A DNA stretch of 38,477 bases from Desulfobulbaceae bacterium (GTDB lineage: Bacteria; Desulfobacterota; Desulfobulbia; Desulfobulbales; BM004): positions 1-38,477 of the forward strand of contig PKTW01000129.1 in NCBI GenBank assembly GCA_002868955.1, written 5' to 3'. The notes under the pieces are model-generated. The model was not told the origin of the DNA. It made no database searches and was given only the letters and a program-made list of their open reading frames with translations. The translations under genes and the position numbers were made by a program. The stretch's first letter is position 1. The number at the start of each line of letters is the position of its first letter. Shown in pieces: positions 1 through 7,720 of the stretch.

Positions 1-50
1 CATTTTCAGTTAATCATCAAGTGTCACGTCCTAAAATAGTTTACACATTT

Positions 51-209
51 TTATGCTGCATGCCTCATGCTCGGGGTGTCATAATTGAGAGTTTCATGCC
101 AGCGTTCATTGTTGTATATTTCAATTGCATGTTTTGTCGCTAAAATAGCCTGTTTATGACTCAAGAAGACTACTCCTAGCATCAATTCGTTTTTTAGTGT
201 TCCCTTAAC
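51..209 (-). pseudogene. 3' remnant of an IS3-type transposase
   Basis: Read on the minus strand, this stretch is open for 52 codons and ends at a TAA stop. It contains the typical end of an IS3-family integrase core (DDE/rve fold): 'TLKNEL' followed about 25 residues later by 'IYNNERWHETLNYDTPS'. Only the last part of the protein is present. An in-frame stop at 210-212 and simple repeats lie directly upstream, so the catalytic D and D residues and the first reading frame are missing. Beyond the stop, TGTCACGTCCTAAAATAG at about 22-39 may be the right terminal repeat of the element. It is an inactive insertion relic at the window edge. The family is recognised by motif; the exact IS is not known. 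Confidence 0.7.
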
Positions 210-210
210 T

Positions 211-231
211 CATTCTGCATTCTGCATTCTT
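211..231. repeat. Tandem heptamer CATTCTG (three copies, last degenerate)
   Basis: CATTCTG, CATTCTG and CATTCTT follow one another directly beside the truncated transposase. The style is the same as the octamer arrays near 5747 and 33011, but no inverted partner is visible here. It may mark the boundary where the insertion relic was cut. Confidence 0.6.
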
Positions 232-286
232 AATTTTGCATTTAATGCCTCACCCCTTGCCCCCTCGACCCCTGATCTTTAACCCC

Positions 287-315
287 TTGACACATTCACG
301 ATATTGGGCTATAAG
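287..315 (+). promoter_or_regulatory. Promoter of rpsT
   Basis: TTGACA at 287-292 and TATAAG at 310-315 are separated by 17 bp. This is an almost perfect sigma-70 promoter. It would give a leader of about 90 nt before the rpsT start codon. Confidence 0.75.
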
Positions 316-414
316 GTCTGTTTCGTTTTTACCCGGATTACCTGCTGCCTCCACGAGGCAGAATTGAATTATAACCGTATCCGTTGAAAGTAATATCTTA
401 AGGAGGAGTTTGAG

Positions 415-702
415 TTGGCTAATCATAAATCCGCACTGAAAAGAAACCGGCAGAGTCTCTTGCGCCGTGACCGTAACAGGATTAACCGCACAAGGGTTAA
501 AACCGTGATTAAGAGAATAGAGGCCGCCATCGAAGTAGAAGATTCCGTGGAAAAAGCCCAGGAAGCACTGGTTGCAGCCGTGCCTATCATCGAACGTGCT
601 GCCACCAAAAACGCATTTCACAGGAAAACCGCAGCCAGAAAGGTGTCAAGGCTCACTAGGAAGGTGAACAATTTTGCCAAGAGCAAGGAGTCTGCTGCCT
701 GA
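415..702 (+). CDS. rpsT: 30S ribosomal protein S20
   Basis: Structural protein of the small ribosomal subunit that binds 16S rRNA near its 5' end. The 95-residue product begins MANHKSALKRNRQ and is rich in lysine, arginine and alanine throughout, which is the usual length and character of S20. The start is a TTG at 415, preceded by a very strong ribosome binding site, AAGGAGGAG, at 400-408. There is no ATG in a position that would give the conserved N-terminus. In Escherichia coli rpsT also starts with UUG, and that start is part of S20 autoregulation, so the rare start may be functional here too. The gene is monocistronic: promoter at 287-315, intrinsic terminator at 759-793. Confidence 0.97.
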   Translation: MANHKSALKRNRQSLLRRDRNRINRTRVKTVIKRIEAAIEVEDSVEKAQEALVAAVPIIERAATKNAFHRKTAARKVSRLTRKVNNFAKSKESAA

Positions 703-758
703 TATGGAATGCGACTCAGGTGTCGCCCCGGGAACAGAAGTGCTGACAGGAAAATAAG

Positions 759-793
759 AGCCATGGGATTTTTTTATTCCCATGGCTTTTTTT
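759..793 (+). terminator. Intrinsic terminator after rpsT
   Basis: A 10-bp perfect stem, AGCCATGGGA (759-768) with TCCCATGGCT (778-787), is followed directly by a run of seven T. It separates rpsT from the trp genes only about 55 bp downstream. Confidence 0.92.
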
Positions 794-847
794 GTTTAGT
801 ATCAACAGGAGTAATTGTTAACGCTTTACCCCAAAACGCAAGGGCCC

Positions 848-2323
848 ATGCATAAACCCGACCTTGAAATATTCAGGAACCTGGCTGGCGAAGCCGGACT
901 TGTCCCGGTCTACCGGGAAATAGTGGCTGATCTTGATACGCCACTGACTATTTTTGCCAAGGTTGCTGCCTTTGATTCCCACGCCTTTCTGTTTGAAAGC
1001 CTGGAGGGCGGGGAAAAGTGGGGCAGGTATTCCTTTATCGGTTTTGATCCTCTGCTGACCTTTACCAGTTCGCGCGAGCGCATGGAGATCAACCGGGGAG
1101 ACAGGTCTGAAGTCCGCTCCGGCAACCCGCTGCAGGAACTGCGCAACCTGCTCGCCTCTTTCCGGGCCCATCCTTCAGAGTCACTTCCCCGCTTCTTCGG
1201 AGGGCTGGTCGGGTATCTTGGCTATGATATGGTACGGTTCATGGAACACTTGCCGGATACACATGCTCCCCTTGACCTGCCTGACAGCTCTTTTATGGTG
1301 CCCAGAACAGTCCTCATCCATGACAGCTTTAAGCAGAAGCTCCATATTGTAAATTGTGTTGAGATCAGGGAAGGCGACGATTTTGCCGAACTGTACGAAG
1401 CTGCGTGCCGCCGCATCGATGCCGTTGCTGCAAAGCTGAAGCAGCCCATGCCCTACGATTTTGTAGACAGTCCTGCCGGTGACCATGGGCACCTGTTTAC
1501 AGCCAATATGGACGAAGAAAGTTTCAAAAAGATGGTGGAAACAGCCAAGGAATATATCCTGGCCGGTGATATCATCCAGGTTGTCCTGTCGCAGCGTTTT
1601 CACAGCAAAACGGAGCTGTCGCCATTTGCGCTCTACCGTGCCTTGCGGCACATCAACCCGAGCCCGTATCTTTTTTACCTGCAGCTCGGCAATATAATCC
1701 AGATAGGTTCGTCGCCCGAGATCCTGGTCAGGCTTGAAAACGGGGAAATAGAGCTGCGCCCCATTGCCGGCACACGGCAGCGCGGGGCAACCGCGTCTGA
1801 AGACAGGGAACTGGAAGAGGAGCTTCTGGCCGACCCCAAGGAGAGAGCTGAGCATCTCATGCTCGTTGACCTGGGACGAAATGATGCCGGCCGTGTGGCC
1901 CGACCCGGTTCCGTGGAGGTGCGCGACCTTCTGGTTATCGAGCGCTACAGCCATGTCATGCATATTGTTTCCGGCGTGCACGGGCTGCTGGCTGATGACA
2001 GGGACCAGTTTGATGTCATGTCCGCCTGTTTCCCGGCAGGCACGGTGAGCGGGGCCCCGAAAATCAGGGCCATGGAGATAATCGAGGAACTGGAACCGGA
2101 ACGCCGCGGGCCCTATGCCGGCGCCGTCGGTTATTTCGGTTTTTCCGGCAACATGGATTTCTGCATTACCATCCGCACCATCATTATGCGGGATAACGAT
2201 CTGTGGATACAGGCCGGGGCCGGAATTGTGGCGGATTCGGAGCCTGTGAAAGAATTTGAGGAAACACTGAACAAGGCCAGGGGACTGCGGCGTGCGGTTG
2301 AACTGGCGGAGAAAGGGCTTTAG
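848..2323 (+). CDS. trpE: Anthranilate synthase component I
   Basis: Converts chorismate to anthranilate with ammonia supplied by TrpG, the first committed step of tryptophan synthesis. The 491-residue protein has the N-terminal regulatory region (the segment ESLEGGEKWGRYSF lies where feedback-inhibited enzymes bind tryptophan) and the C-terminal chorismate-binding domain, with LVDLGRNDAGRV, FPAGTVSGAPKIRAME and GAVGYFGFSGNMDFCI. The ATG at 848 is chosen because MHKPDLEIFRNLA matches the usual start of the family. A TTG at 815, with AGGAG just upstream, would add 11 residues and cannot be excluded. Only 2 bp separate it from trpG, so the two are co-translated. No tryptophan-rich leader peptide or T-box is visible in the 55 bp between the rpsT terminator and this gene. 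Confidence 0.96.
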   Translation: MHKPDLEIFRNLAGEAGLVPVYREIVADLDTPLTIFAKVAAFDSHAFLFESLEGGEKWGRYSFIGFDPLLTFTSSRERMEINRGDRSEVRSGNPLQELRNLLASFRAHPSESLPRFFGGLVGYLGYDMVRFMEHLPDTHAPLDLPDSSFMVPRTVLIHDSFKQKLHIVNCVEIREGDDFAELYEAACRRIDAVAAKLKQPMPYDFVDSPAGDHGHLFTANMDEESFKKMVETAKEYILAGDIIQVVLSQRFHSKTELSPFALYRALRHINPSPYLFYLQLGNIIQIGSSPEILVRLENGEIELRPIAGTRQRGATASEDRELEEELLADPKERAEHLMLVDLGRNDAGRVARPGSVEVRDLLVIERYSHVMHIVSGVHGLLADDRDQFDVMSACFPAGTVSGAPKIRAMEIIEELEPERRGPYAGAVGYFGFSGNMDFCITIRTIIMRDNDLWIQAGAGIVADSEPVKEFEETLNKARGLRRAVELAEKGL

Positions 2324-2325
2324 GG

Positions 2326-2910
2326 ATGATTGTCATAATCGATAACTACGATTCCTTTACCTATAATATCGTGCAGACCATCGGCGGCATGGGTGCTGAA
2401 GTCCGGGTATTCAGAAATGATACGGTCGATATCTCATTTATCGAGGGCTTGAAGCCTGACCGGCTTCTGATCTCACCTGGGCCCTGCACGCCGACCAAGG
2501 CAGGGATCTCCATAGAGGCTATCCGTTATTTTGCCGGCAAAATACCGATCCTGGGAGTCTGCCTGGGGCACCAGTCAATCGGTGAGGCCTTTGGCGGCGA
2601 TACCATACGCGCTTCACGGCTTATGCACGGCAAGACCAGCCCTATCAGCCATGACGGCAAAGGCGTGTTCACAAATCTGCCGAACCCTTTTGAAGCCATG
2701 CGCTACCATTCTCTTGTGGTCAGCGCGGCAACACTGCCGGAGTGCCTGGAAATTACGGCTAAGTCCGACCAGGGGGAACTCATGGGGTTACGCCACAGGG
2801 AGCTGCCTATTGAGGGAGTCCAGTTCCATCCGGAATCCATCATGACGCCTGACGGGGTGCAGTTGTTGAAAAATTTTCTTGATTTCAATTATACTGATTT
2901 GTTGCGCTAG
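2326..2910 (+). CDS. trpG: Anthranilate synthase component II (glutamine amidotransferase)
   Basis: Class I glutamine amidotransferase of 194 residues that hydrolyses glutamine and passes ammonia to TrpE. It begins MIVIIDNYDSFTYN. The oxyanion motif SPGPCTP (50-56), the nucleophile elbow GVCLGHQ with Cys79, and the His168/Glu170 pair in FHPES are all present, so the enzyme should be active. In some bacteria the same protein doubles as the p-aminobenzoate synthase subunit (PabA) for folate. The direct pairing with trpE favours the tryptophan role. It ends before a 340-bp gap that contains a palindromic repeat and a second promoter for trpD. Confidence 0.95.
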   Translation: MIVIIDNYDSFTYNIVQTIGGMGAEVRVFRNDTVDISFIEGLKPDRLLISPGPCTPTKAGISIEAIRYFAGKIPILGVCLGHQSIGEAFGGDTIRASRLMHGKTSPISHDGKGVFTNLPNPFEAMRYHSLVVSAATLPECLEITAKSDQGELMGLRHRELPIEGVQFHPESIMTPDGVQLLKNFLDFNYTDLLR

Positions 2911-2912
2911 GT

Positions 2913-3012
2913 GCTTTTTAAATTCACCGAATCTACGGCGTCATCGGTTACTTCGCATACTCCAGTATAGCGAAGCAGCCTCTTTCTTGTATCTCCAGCA
3001 AATTTGAAAAGC
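2913..3012. repeat. Palindromic 100-bp intergenic element with imperfect terminal inverted repeats
   Basis: The left end reads GCTTTTTAAATTCACC and the reverse complement of the right end reads GCTTTTCAAATTTGCT, about 12 of the first 13 positions matching. The centre holds a strong stem-loop at about 2951-2975, CTTCGCATACT pairing with AGTATAGCGAAG around a two-base loop. The outer and central pairing together make most of the element self-complementary, as in REP/MITE-type repeats. No coding potential is evident. No second copy was noticed in this window, so its dispersal in the genome is not shown. Confidence 0.6.
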
Positions 3013-3031
3013 ATTAAATTTTGATTATAAT
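3004..3031 (+). promoter_or_regulatory. Internal promoter upstream of trpD
   Basis: TTGAAA (3004-3009) and a perfect TATAAT (3026-3031) are spaced by 16 bp. The -35 hexamer lies inside the right end of the palindromic element, while the -10 is outside it. It would allow trpDCF to be transcribed independently of trpEG. The small stem CAAAAG-GGT-CTTTTG at 3046-3060 lies just downstream. Confidence 0.6.
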
Positions 3032-3250
3032 TTAACAACCACCTCCAAAAGGGTCTTTTGTTTTGCTCGTTGTAAAGAATGTATTTTATGAATGTAAAAA
3101 CGTAGTTAAGGTAATGTGAGACACTATATGCGGCGTGGCCTGTAGAATTGATTCAATTGTGCAACCAGCGACGGAAATTACCTTCCGGCCGAAACCGCTT
3201 ACGGGCAGAGATAATTCTTACAGCAACACTTTAGTAAAAAGAGGGAAATA

Positions 3251-4285
3251 ATGATCAGGGAAGCCATTAGCCGGGTAATCGAAAGAAAGGATCTTGACGA
3301 AGAACAGATGGTCGGGGTCATGAATGAAATCATGGGTGGGGAGGCAACCCCGGCCCAGATCGGTTCGTTTATCACGGCCCTGAGGATGAAGGGCGAAACC
3401 ATTGAGGAGATCAGCGGCGCAGCCAAGGTCATGCGCCAGAAGGCGACCAGGATTGAAACCGGGGTGGATGTTGATAAGGGCGAGATCCTGATCGATACCT
3501 GCGGTACCGGGGGAGACAGTTCAGGCACCTTCAATGTTTCGACGGCCACGGCTTTTGTTGTCGCGGCTGCAGGCCTGCCGGTGGCCAAGCATGGCAACCG
3601 GTCCATTTCCTCCCACTGTGGCAGCGCTGACGTACTCGAGGCACTGGGAGTCAACCTTGATCTTACGCCGGAGCAGGTAGGTAATTGTGTCAGGGTGGTC
3701 GGCATAGGATTTTTATTTGCGCCCATGCTACATGGCGCCATGAAATATGCCATCGGGCCGCGCCGGGAAATCGGCATCAGGACAATTTTCAATGTCCTCG
3801 GCCCGCTGACAAACCCGGCAGGGGCCAATGTGCAGCTGCTTGGCGTGTATTCCCCTGATCTCTGTGAAAAACTGGCCAGTGTCCTGGGCAGGCTGGGAAG
3901 CCTGCGGGCCCTGGTTGTCTGCGGCGCAGGTAATGTTGACGAGTTCACCGTGACAGGCGAAACCAGGGTTGCCGAACTGGCAGACGGTGCAGTAAGAACC
4001 TATACGGTCCAGCCAGAAGATGCGGGTCTCAACCGTGCAGAACTGTCTGATCTTAAAGGCGGCGCCACCCCTGAAGAGTCAGCCGCTATCCTCCGAGATA
4101 TCCTGGGAGGTGCAGAAGGCCCGAAGCGCAGCATGGTTCTGCTGAACAGCGGAGCGGCCCTTTATGCTGCCGGGGTGGTTCAGACATTAAAAGCCGGTGT
4201 TGAACGTGCAGCAGAGCTCATCGATGCAGGCACTGCCCTGGCCAGTCTTGATTCCCTTATTCAATTTTCCCAGAATGTTTCCTGA
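3251..4285 (+). CDS. trpD: Anthranilate phosphoribosyltransferase
   Basis: Transfers phosphoribose from PRPP to anthranilate. The 344-residue protein has a helical N-terminal domain and the catalytic core with the glycine-rich PRPP loop DTCGTGGDSSGTFNVST, the anthranilate-site motif AKHGNRSISSHCGSADVLE, and LGPLTNPAG. The length is normal for a stand-alone TrpD. The ATG at 3251 has GAGGGA just upstream. Its stop overlaps the trpC start in a TGATG junction, so the two are translationally coupled. It is separated from trpG by 340 bp, unlike the compact remainder of the operon. Confidence 0.96.
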   Translation: MIREAISRVIERKDLDEEQMVGVMNEIMGGEATPAQIGSFITALRMKGETIEEISGAAKVMRQKATRIETGVDVDKGEILIDTCGTGGDSSGTFNVSTATAFVVAAAGLPVAKHGNRSISSHCGSADVLEALGVNLDLTPEQVGNCVRVVGIGFLFAPMLHGAMKYAIGPRREIGIRTIFNVLGPLTNPAGANVQLLGVYSPDLCEKLASVLGRLGSLRALVVCGAGNVDEFTVTGETRVAELADGAVRTYTVQPEDAGLNRAELSDLKGGATPEESAAILRDILGGAEGPKRSMVLLNSGAALYAAGVVQTLKAGVERAAELIDAGTALASLDSLIQFSQNVS

Positions 4286-5055
4286 TGAAAATTCTTGAGA
4301 CAATTGTCACCCGCAAGAAAGAAGAGGTTGCCCAATTAAAAGCCAGAGGGCTAAGCCGCCCGGATGGCGCGATAGACCCGCCGCGCGGCTTTATGCAGGC
4401 CCTGGTGTACTCGTCAGAAATTGCAATCATTGCCGAGGTGAAAAAGGCATCACCGTCCAAGGGCGTCATTTGTGCTGATTTTGATCCTGCAGCAATTGCT
4501 GCCAGTTATGAGGAAGGCGGGGCTGAAGCGGTTTCCGTGCTCACCGATGAATTTTTTTTCCAGGGCACCCTTGAGTATATTCCCCTTGTCCGGCAGACGG
4601 TGGCACTTCCTGTTATCCGCAAGGACTTTATCATCCACGAACTGCAGATCACCCAGGCCGGCTATTACGGGGCTGATGCCATTCTGCTCATTGCAGCCAT
4701 CCTGGATCCGGAACAGATCAGGGATTATCTGCAGATGAGTGCAGAATTGCATTTGGATGTCCTCGTTGAGGTGCATGACGAGAAGGAACTGGAAAAATCA
4801 CTTGCAGCCGGCAGCAGCCTGATCGGCGTAAACAACCGTGACCTGAGAGATTTCACGGTTGATCTCAATACGACAATCCGGCTGCGCAAAGAAATACCTG
4901 CCGCAATTCCCCTGGTAAGCGAGTCAGGGATAAAAGATCATGACGACATGAAGATGCTGCAGGACCACGGGGTCACGGCAGCTTTGATAGGTGAGACTCT
5001 GGTACGTTCAGACGACCGGGCCGCAGCACTACGGAAGCTTCGGGGCAGAGAATAA
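4285..5055 (+). CDS. trpC: Indole-3-glycerol phosphate synthase
   Basis: TIM-barrel enzyme of 256 residues that closes the indole ring of carboxyphenylaminodeoxyribulose phosphate. Recognisable stretches are IIAEVKKASPSKGVI (substrate lysine and phosphate site), PVIRKDFI, LIGVNNRDLRDFTVD and LVSESGI near the C-terminus. The start ATG overlaps the trpD stop by one base. It is a single-domain TrpC: the isomerase is encoded separately by the next gene, 16 bp downstream. Confidence 0.96.
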   Translation: MKILETIVTRKKEEVAQLKARGLSRPDGAIDPPRGFMQALVYSSEIAIIAEVKKASPSKGVICADFDPAAIAASYEEGGAEAVSVLTDEFFFQGTLEYIPLVRQTVALPVIRKDFIIHELQITQAGYYGADAILLIAAILDPEQIRDYLQMSAELHLDVLVEVHDEKELEKSLAAGSSLIGVNNRDLRDFTVDLNTTIRLRKEIPAAIPLVSESGIKDHDDMKMLQDHGVTAALIGETLVRSDDRAAALRKLRGRE

Positions 5056-5071
5056 CAGAAGAGGTATAAAA

Positions 5072-5737
5072 ATGTTTTTTCGTACGCGAATCAAGGTATG
5101 CGGGATTACCTGTCAGGAGGATGCCAGGGCAGCTGTGGCTGCAGGCGCTGACGGGCTCGGCTTTATTTTTGTGGAGCAGAGTCCACGTCTGGTTGAGCCG
5201 GACAGGGTAAGGACCATAACAGGTGAACTGCCTCCGTTTATAAATCCTGTCGGTGTATTCCGTGATGAAGAAATCGAGGTGGTGCAGGAGATCATCCATT
5301 ATTGCCGGCTTTCTCTGGTGCAGCTCCATGGTTCTGAATCACCTGAATATTGCAGCAAAATGTCCTGCCGGGTGATCAAAGCCTTTTGCCTGCGACCGGA
5401 GTCCGGTCATGAAGAACTTGCAGCCTACGCTGATGTGGTCAGCGGTTTTCTCCTTGATACCTATCATAAGGATCAGGCAGGCGGGACCGGTATGGTATTT
5501 GACTGGAAGCTTGTCGGGCATGTTAAACCACCCGGCCCGGTTATCCTTGCCGGCGGGCTGAACCCGGAAAATGTCGGCGCGGCAATCCGGCAGGTCAAGC
5601 CGTTTGGCGTGGATGTTAATTCAGGAGTAGAGTACCAGCCGGGCCGCAAGGATACCGACAAGCTCAAAAACTTTGTCCATGCGGTCAGAAAAGCAGATGA
5701 GCAGGCAAGTAAGGCCGGCACCCCATTCCTTGGTTGA
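5072..5737 (+). CDS. trpF: Phosphoribosylanthranilate isomerase
   Basis: Catalyses the Amadori rearrangement between the TrpD and TrpC steps. With the ATG at 5072 the product has 221 residues and starts MFFRTRIKVCGIT, placing the catalytic Cys at position 10. The general-acid Asp is in GVDVNSGVE near the C-terminus, and VQLHGSE and ILAGGLNPENV are also typical. The reading frame is open upstream into trpC, but the ribosome binding site GAAGAGG at 5058-5064, seven bases before the ATG, decides this start. It is the last trp gene seen: trpB and trpA do not follow. Confidence 0.95.
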   Translation: MFFRTRIKVCGITCQEDARAAVAAGADGLGFIFVEQSPRLVEPDRVRTITGELPPFINPVGVFRDEEIEVVQEIIHYCRLSLVQLHGSESPEYCSKMSCRVIKAFCLRPESGHEELAAYADVVSGFLLDTYHKDQAGGTGMVFDWKLVGHVKPPGPVILAGGLNPENVGAAIRQVKPFGVDVNSGVEYQPGRKDTDKLKNFVHAVRKADEQASKAGTPFLG

Positions 5738-5746
5738 TGTACACAT

Positions 5747-5924
5747 GCACAGAGGCACAGAGGCACAAAGGTACAGAGGCACAGAGTGACTAAGGCTCAG
5801 AAGCCAGCCCTTTAGGTTAAAGAGTCTTAAGACCGATATAAGTGAAGATAGAGGTCTTTGTGTTCTTATGAAAAATTATTAAATAAGCTTTAAAAACTTT
5901 GTGCCTTTGTGCCTCAGTGCCTCA
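5747..5924. repeat. Octamer arrays in inverted orientation flanking a 110-bp spacer
   Basis: Five consecutive 8-mers of the type GCACAGAG (5747-5786: GCACAGAG twice, GCACAAAG, GTACAGAG, GCACAGAG) face three or more copies of the complementary type, CTTTGTGC / CTCAGTGC (5897-5924). The two arms can pair to form a long imperfect hairpin between the convergent genes trpF and degP. It may work as a bidirectional terminator, since no other terminator is visible there. Confidence 0.75.
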
Positions 5925-5944
5925 TACCCTTGTGGCTTCTTTTC

Positions 5945-7393
5945 CTACTCTTTAAAATCTATAACGACAAAGCGGGTATTCTGACCCCGTTTGATGAGCA
6001 GCAGGATACTTTTCTTTTCCTGGGCCGCCTGAAGGGCTTTCTTATACTGGGCAACGTTTTCAACCTTCTCCCTGTTTATCTCCAGAATGATATCCCCCCG
6101 GAGAATTCCGACTTCAGCAGCAGCGGAGCCGGGAGTGATATCACTGACAATCAGGCCCTGCGTTTCTTCTATTCTAAGTGATTCGGCCAGCTTTGGCGTC
6201 AGTTCTTGAACTGTCAGTCCGAGTTTTTTGCTGGTACCGGTCTCTGCGTCTGCAACAACAACCTCTTCATCTTCCAGTTTGCCGATTTCAACAGTGATGT
6301 TTTGTTTTTTGCCGTCACGGATCATGACAAGCTTTGCCTTTTCTCCCACACTGGTACTGGCAACCATGGCCGGCAGCATGCTCATCTGCGAGACTTCTTT
6401 GCCGTTGTATTCAATGATGACATCTCCGGCTTTCAGGCCGGCTTTCTCTGCTGGGCTGTCAGCTATAACCTGTCCGACAAGGGCGCCGATCGGCCTGTCA
6501 AGGCCGAAGTTTTCTGCAAGTTCCGAAGTGACCTGCTGGATCATGACACCGAGCCAGCCCCGCGTTACCTTGCCATGCTCCTTGAGCTGCGCTAATACGT
6601 TTCTGGCCATATTGACAGGGATGGCAAAACCGATACCGATGTTGCCGCCAGTCCGGCTGAAAATGGCCGTGTTTACCCCGACCATCTCGCCCTTGAGGTT
6701 AAAAAGCGGACCGCCCGAGTTGCCGGGATTGATGGAGGCATCTGTCTGGATAAAGTTGCCGTAGGACTCGTTGTTGATAGCTCTTCCCTTGGCGCTGACA
6801 ATGCCTGCGGTAACCGTCTTCTGCAGCCCGAAGGGATTACCGATGGCAAGCACCCATTCACCTACCCGCAACTTGTCAGAGTCACCTAAGGTGATGTAGG
6901 GCAGGTCTGTCTTGGGTTCAATTTTTATCAAGGCCAGGTCACTTTTGGGGTCACGGCCGACAATGGTTGCGGCGTATTCTTCAAAGGTGTGCAGCGTGAC
7001 ACTTATTTCATCCGCATCCTCGATCACATGGTTATTGGTAATAATGTAGCCGTCAGCGGTAAAGATCACGCCCGAGCCCAGGCTCGTCCTTTTCATTTCC
7101 CGCTTGGGTGTCTGCTGCTCCGGCATATCCGGCAAGCCGAAGAAACGCCGGAAAGGTTCCGGGATATCCCCCTGGTCCGGGAAAAAGAACTGGTGCGGTG
7201 AGGATGAAACCTCAACGGTCTGGGTTGTGTATATATTGACTACCGTGGGGCTGAGTTTTTCAGCCAGGTCGGCGAAATCCGGCGGAGCCGCAGCGTTGGC
7301 GCTGCGATTTGAAAAAAGTGTAAGGGCCATGGCCATTACAGCAAATGTTGCTGCGAGGACTAAGTGTTTTCTGATATGAAGTGCCTGAACCAT
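5945..7393 (-). CDS. Periplasmic serine endoprotease DegP/HtrA family
   Basis: Envelope quality-control protease and chaperone. The 482-residue protein starts with a signal peptide (about residues 1-36, ending SANAAA). The trypsin-like domain has His122 in TNNHVIED, Asp152 in KSDLALIK and Ser226 in NPGNSGGPLF, so the triad is complete. Two PDZ domains follow, at roughly 265-360 and 390-475, including RGDIILEINREKV in the second. This is the DegP/DegQ/MucD layout rather than the single-PDZ DegS type. The ATG at 7393 has AAGGAG upstream. It converges with trpF and diverges from the PHP phosphatase. Confidence 0.95.
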   Translation of the reverse strand: MVQALHIRKHLVLAATFAVMAMALTLFSNRSANAAAPPDFADLAEKLSPTVVNIYTTQTVEVSSSPHQFFFPDQGDIPEPFRRFFGLPDMPEQQTPKREMKRTSLGSGVIFTADGYIITNNHVIEDADEISVTLHTFEEYAATIVGRDPKSDLALIKIEPKTDLPYITLGDSDKLRVGEWVLAIGNPFGLQKTVTAGIVSAKGRAINNESYGNFIQTDASINPGNSGGPLFNLKGEMVGVNTAIFSRTGGNIGIGFAIPVNMARNVLAQLKEHGKVTRGWLGVMIQQVTSELAENFGLDRPIGALVGQVIADSPAEKAGLKAGDVIIEYNGKEVSQMSMLPAMVASTSVGEKAKLVMIRDGKKQNITVEIGKLEDEEVVVADAETGTSKKLGLTVQELTPKLAESLRIEETQGLIVSDITPGSAAAEVGILRGDIILEINREKVENVAQYKKALQAAQEKKSILLLIKRGQNTRFVVIDFKE

Positions 7394-7720
7394 TGTTGGT
7401 CTCCTTGTTAATGCCTGTAAATTATTAAAACCTAAAAAGAATAACTATATAAACGATAATAGGTCTGCAATCAGGCCTAATGTATTAAAGTTAAACATTT
7501 ATTTCGTAAAGGCAAGATGGGTAAAAATTACCCACTCTGAAAATCTTTGACAAGGCTTGAAGAGATTATTAAAAGAGAAAACTTTCCACTTGGTTTAAAG
7601 TGTGTTAGCAAATTATGGCTGTTAATTTTTTTAATTCATATTCATTCCGAAGGGAAAGAGTTCAGCCAGTCATATGGGACGTATGGAGAGACAAACAAGT
7701 CATAATTGCGGCTGCAGACC
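7394..7720. other. Divergent intergenic region between degP and the PHP phosphatase gene
   Basis: No gene is visible in these 327 bp. A perfect 15-bp palindrome GGGTAAAAATTACCC lies at 7519-7533 and resembles two other intergenic sites at 17446 and 38331. A TTGACA at 7547-7552 has no well-spaced -10 partner. The region should contain the promoters for both flanking genes. Confidence 0.4.

Noticed and set aside
1181-1981. 266-codon minus-strand open frame inside trpE
   Set aside because: It lies wholly opposite a well-conserved gene, and its translation has no recognisable motif; it is a shadow.
3040-3250. trp attenuator or T-box before trpD
   Set aside because: Only a small 6-bp stem at 3046-3060 was found; there is no leader peptide with Trp codons, no T-box sequence and no terminator/antiterminator pair.
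3199-3948. 249-codon minus-strand frame opposite trpD
   Set aside because: Serine/proline-rich reverse reading of trpD; no motif.
5747-5924. Possible CRISPR array
   Set aside because: Units of 8 bp in direct tandem with no spacers between them, in two opposed arms, and no cas genes; this is a simple repeat hairpin.
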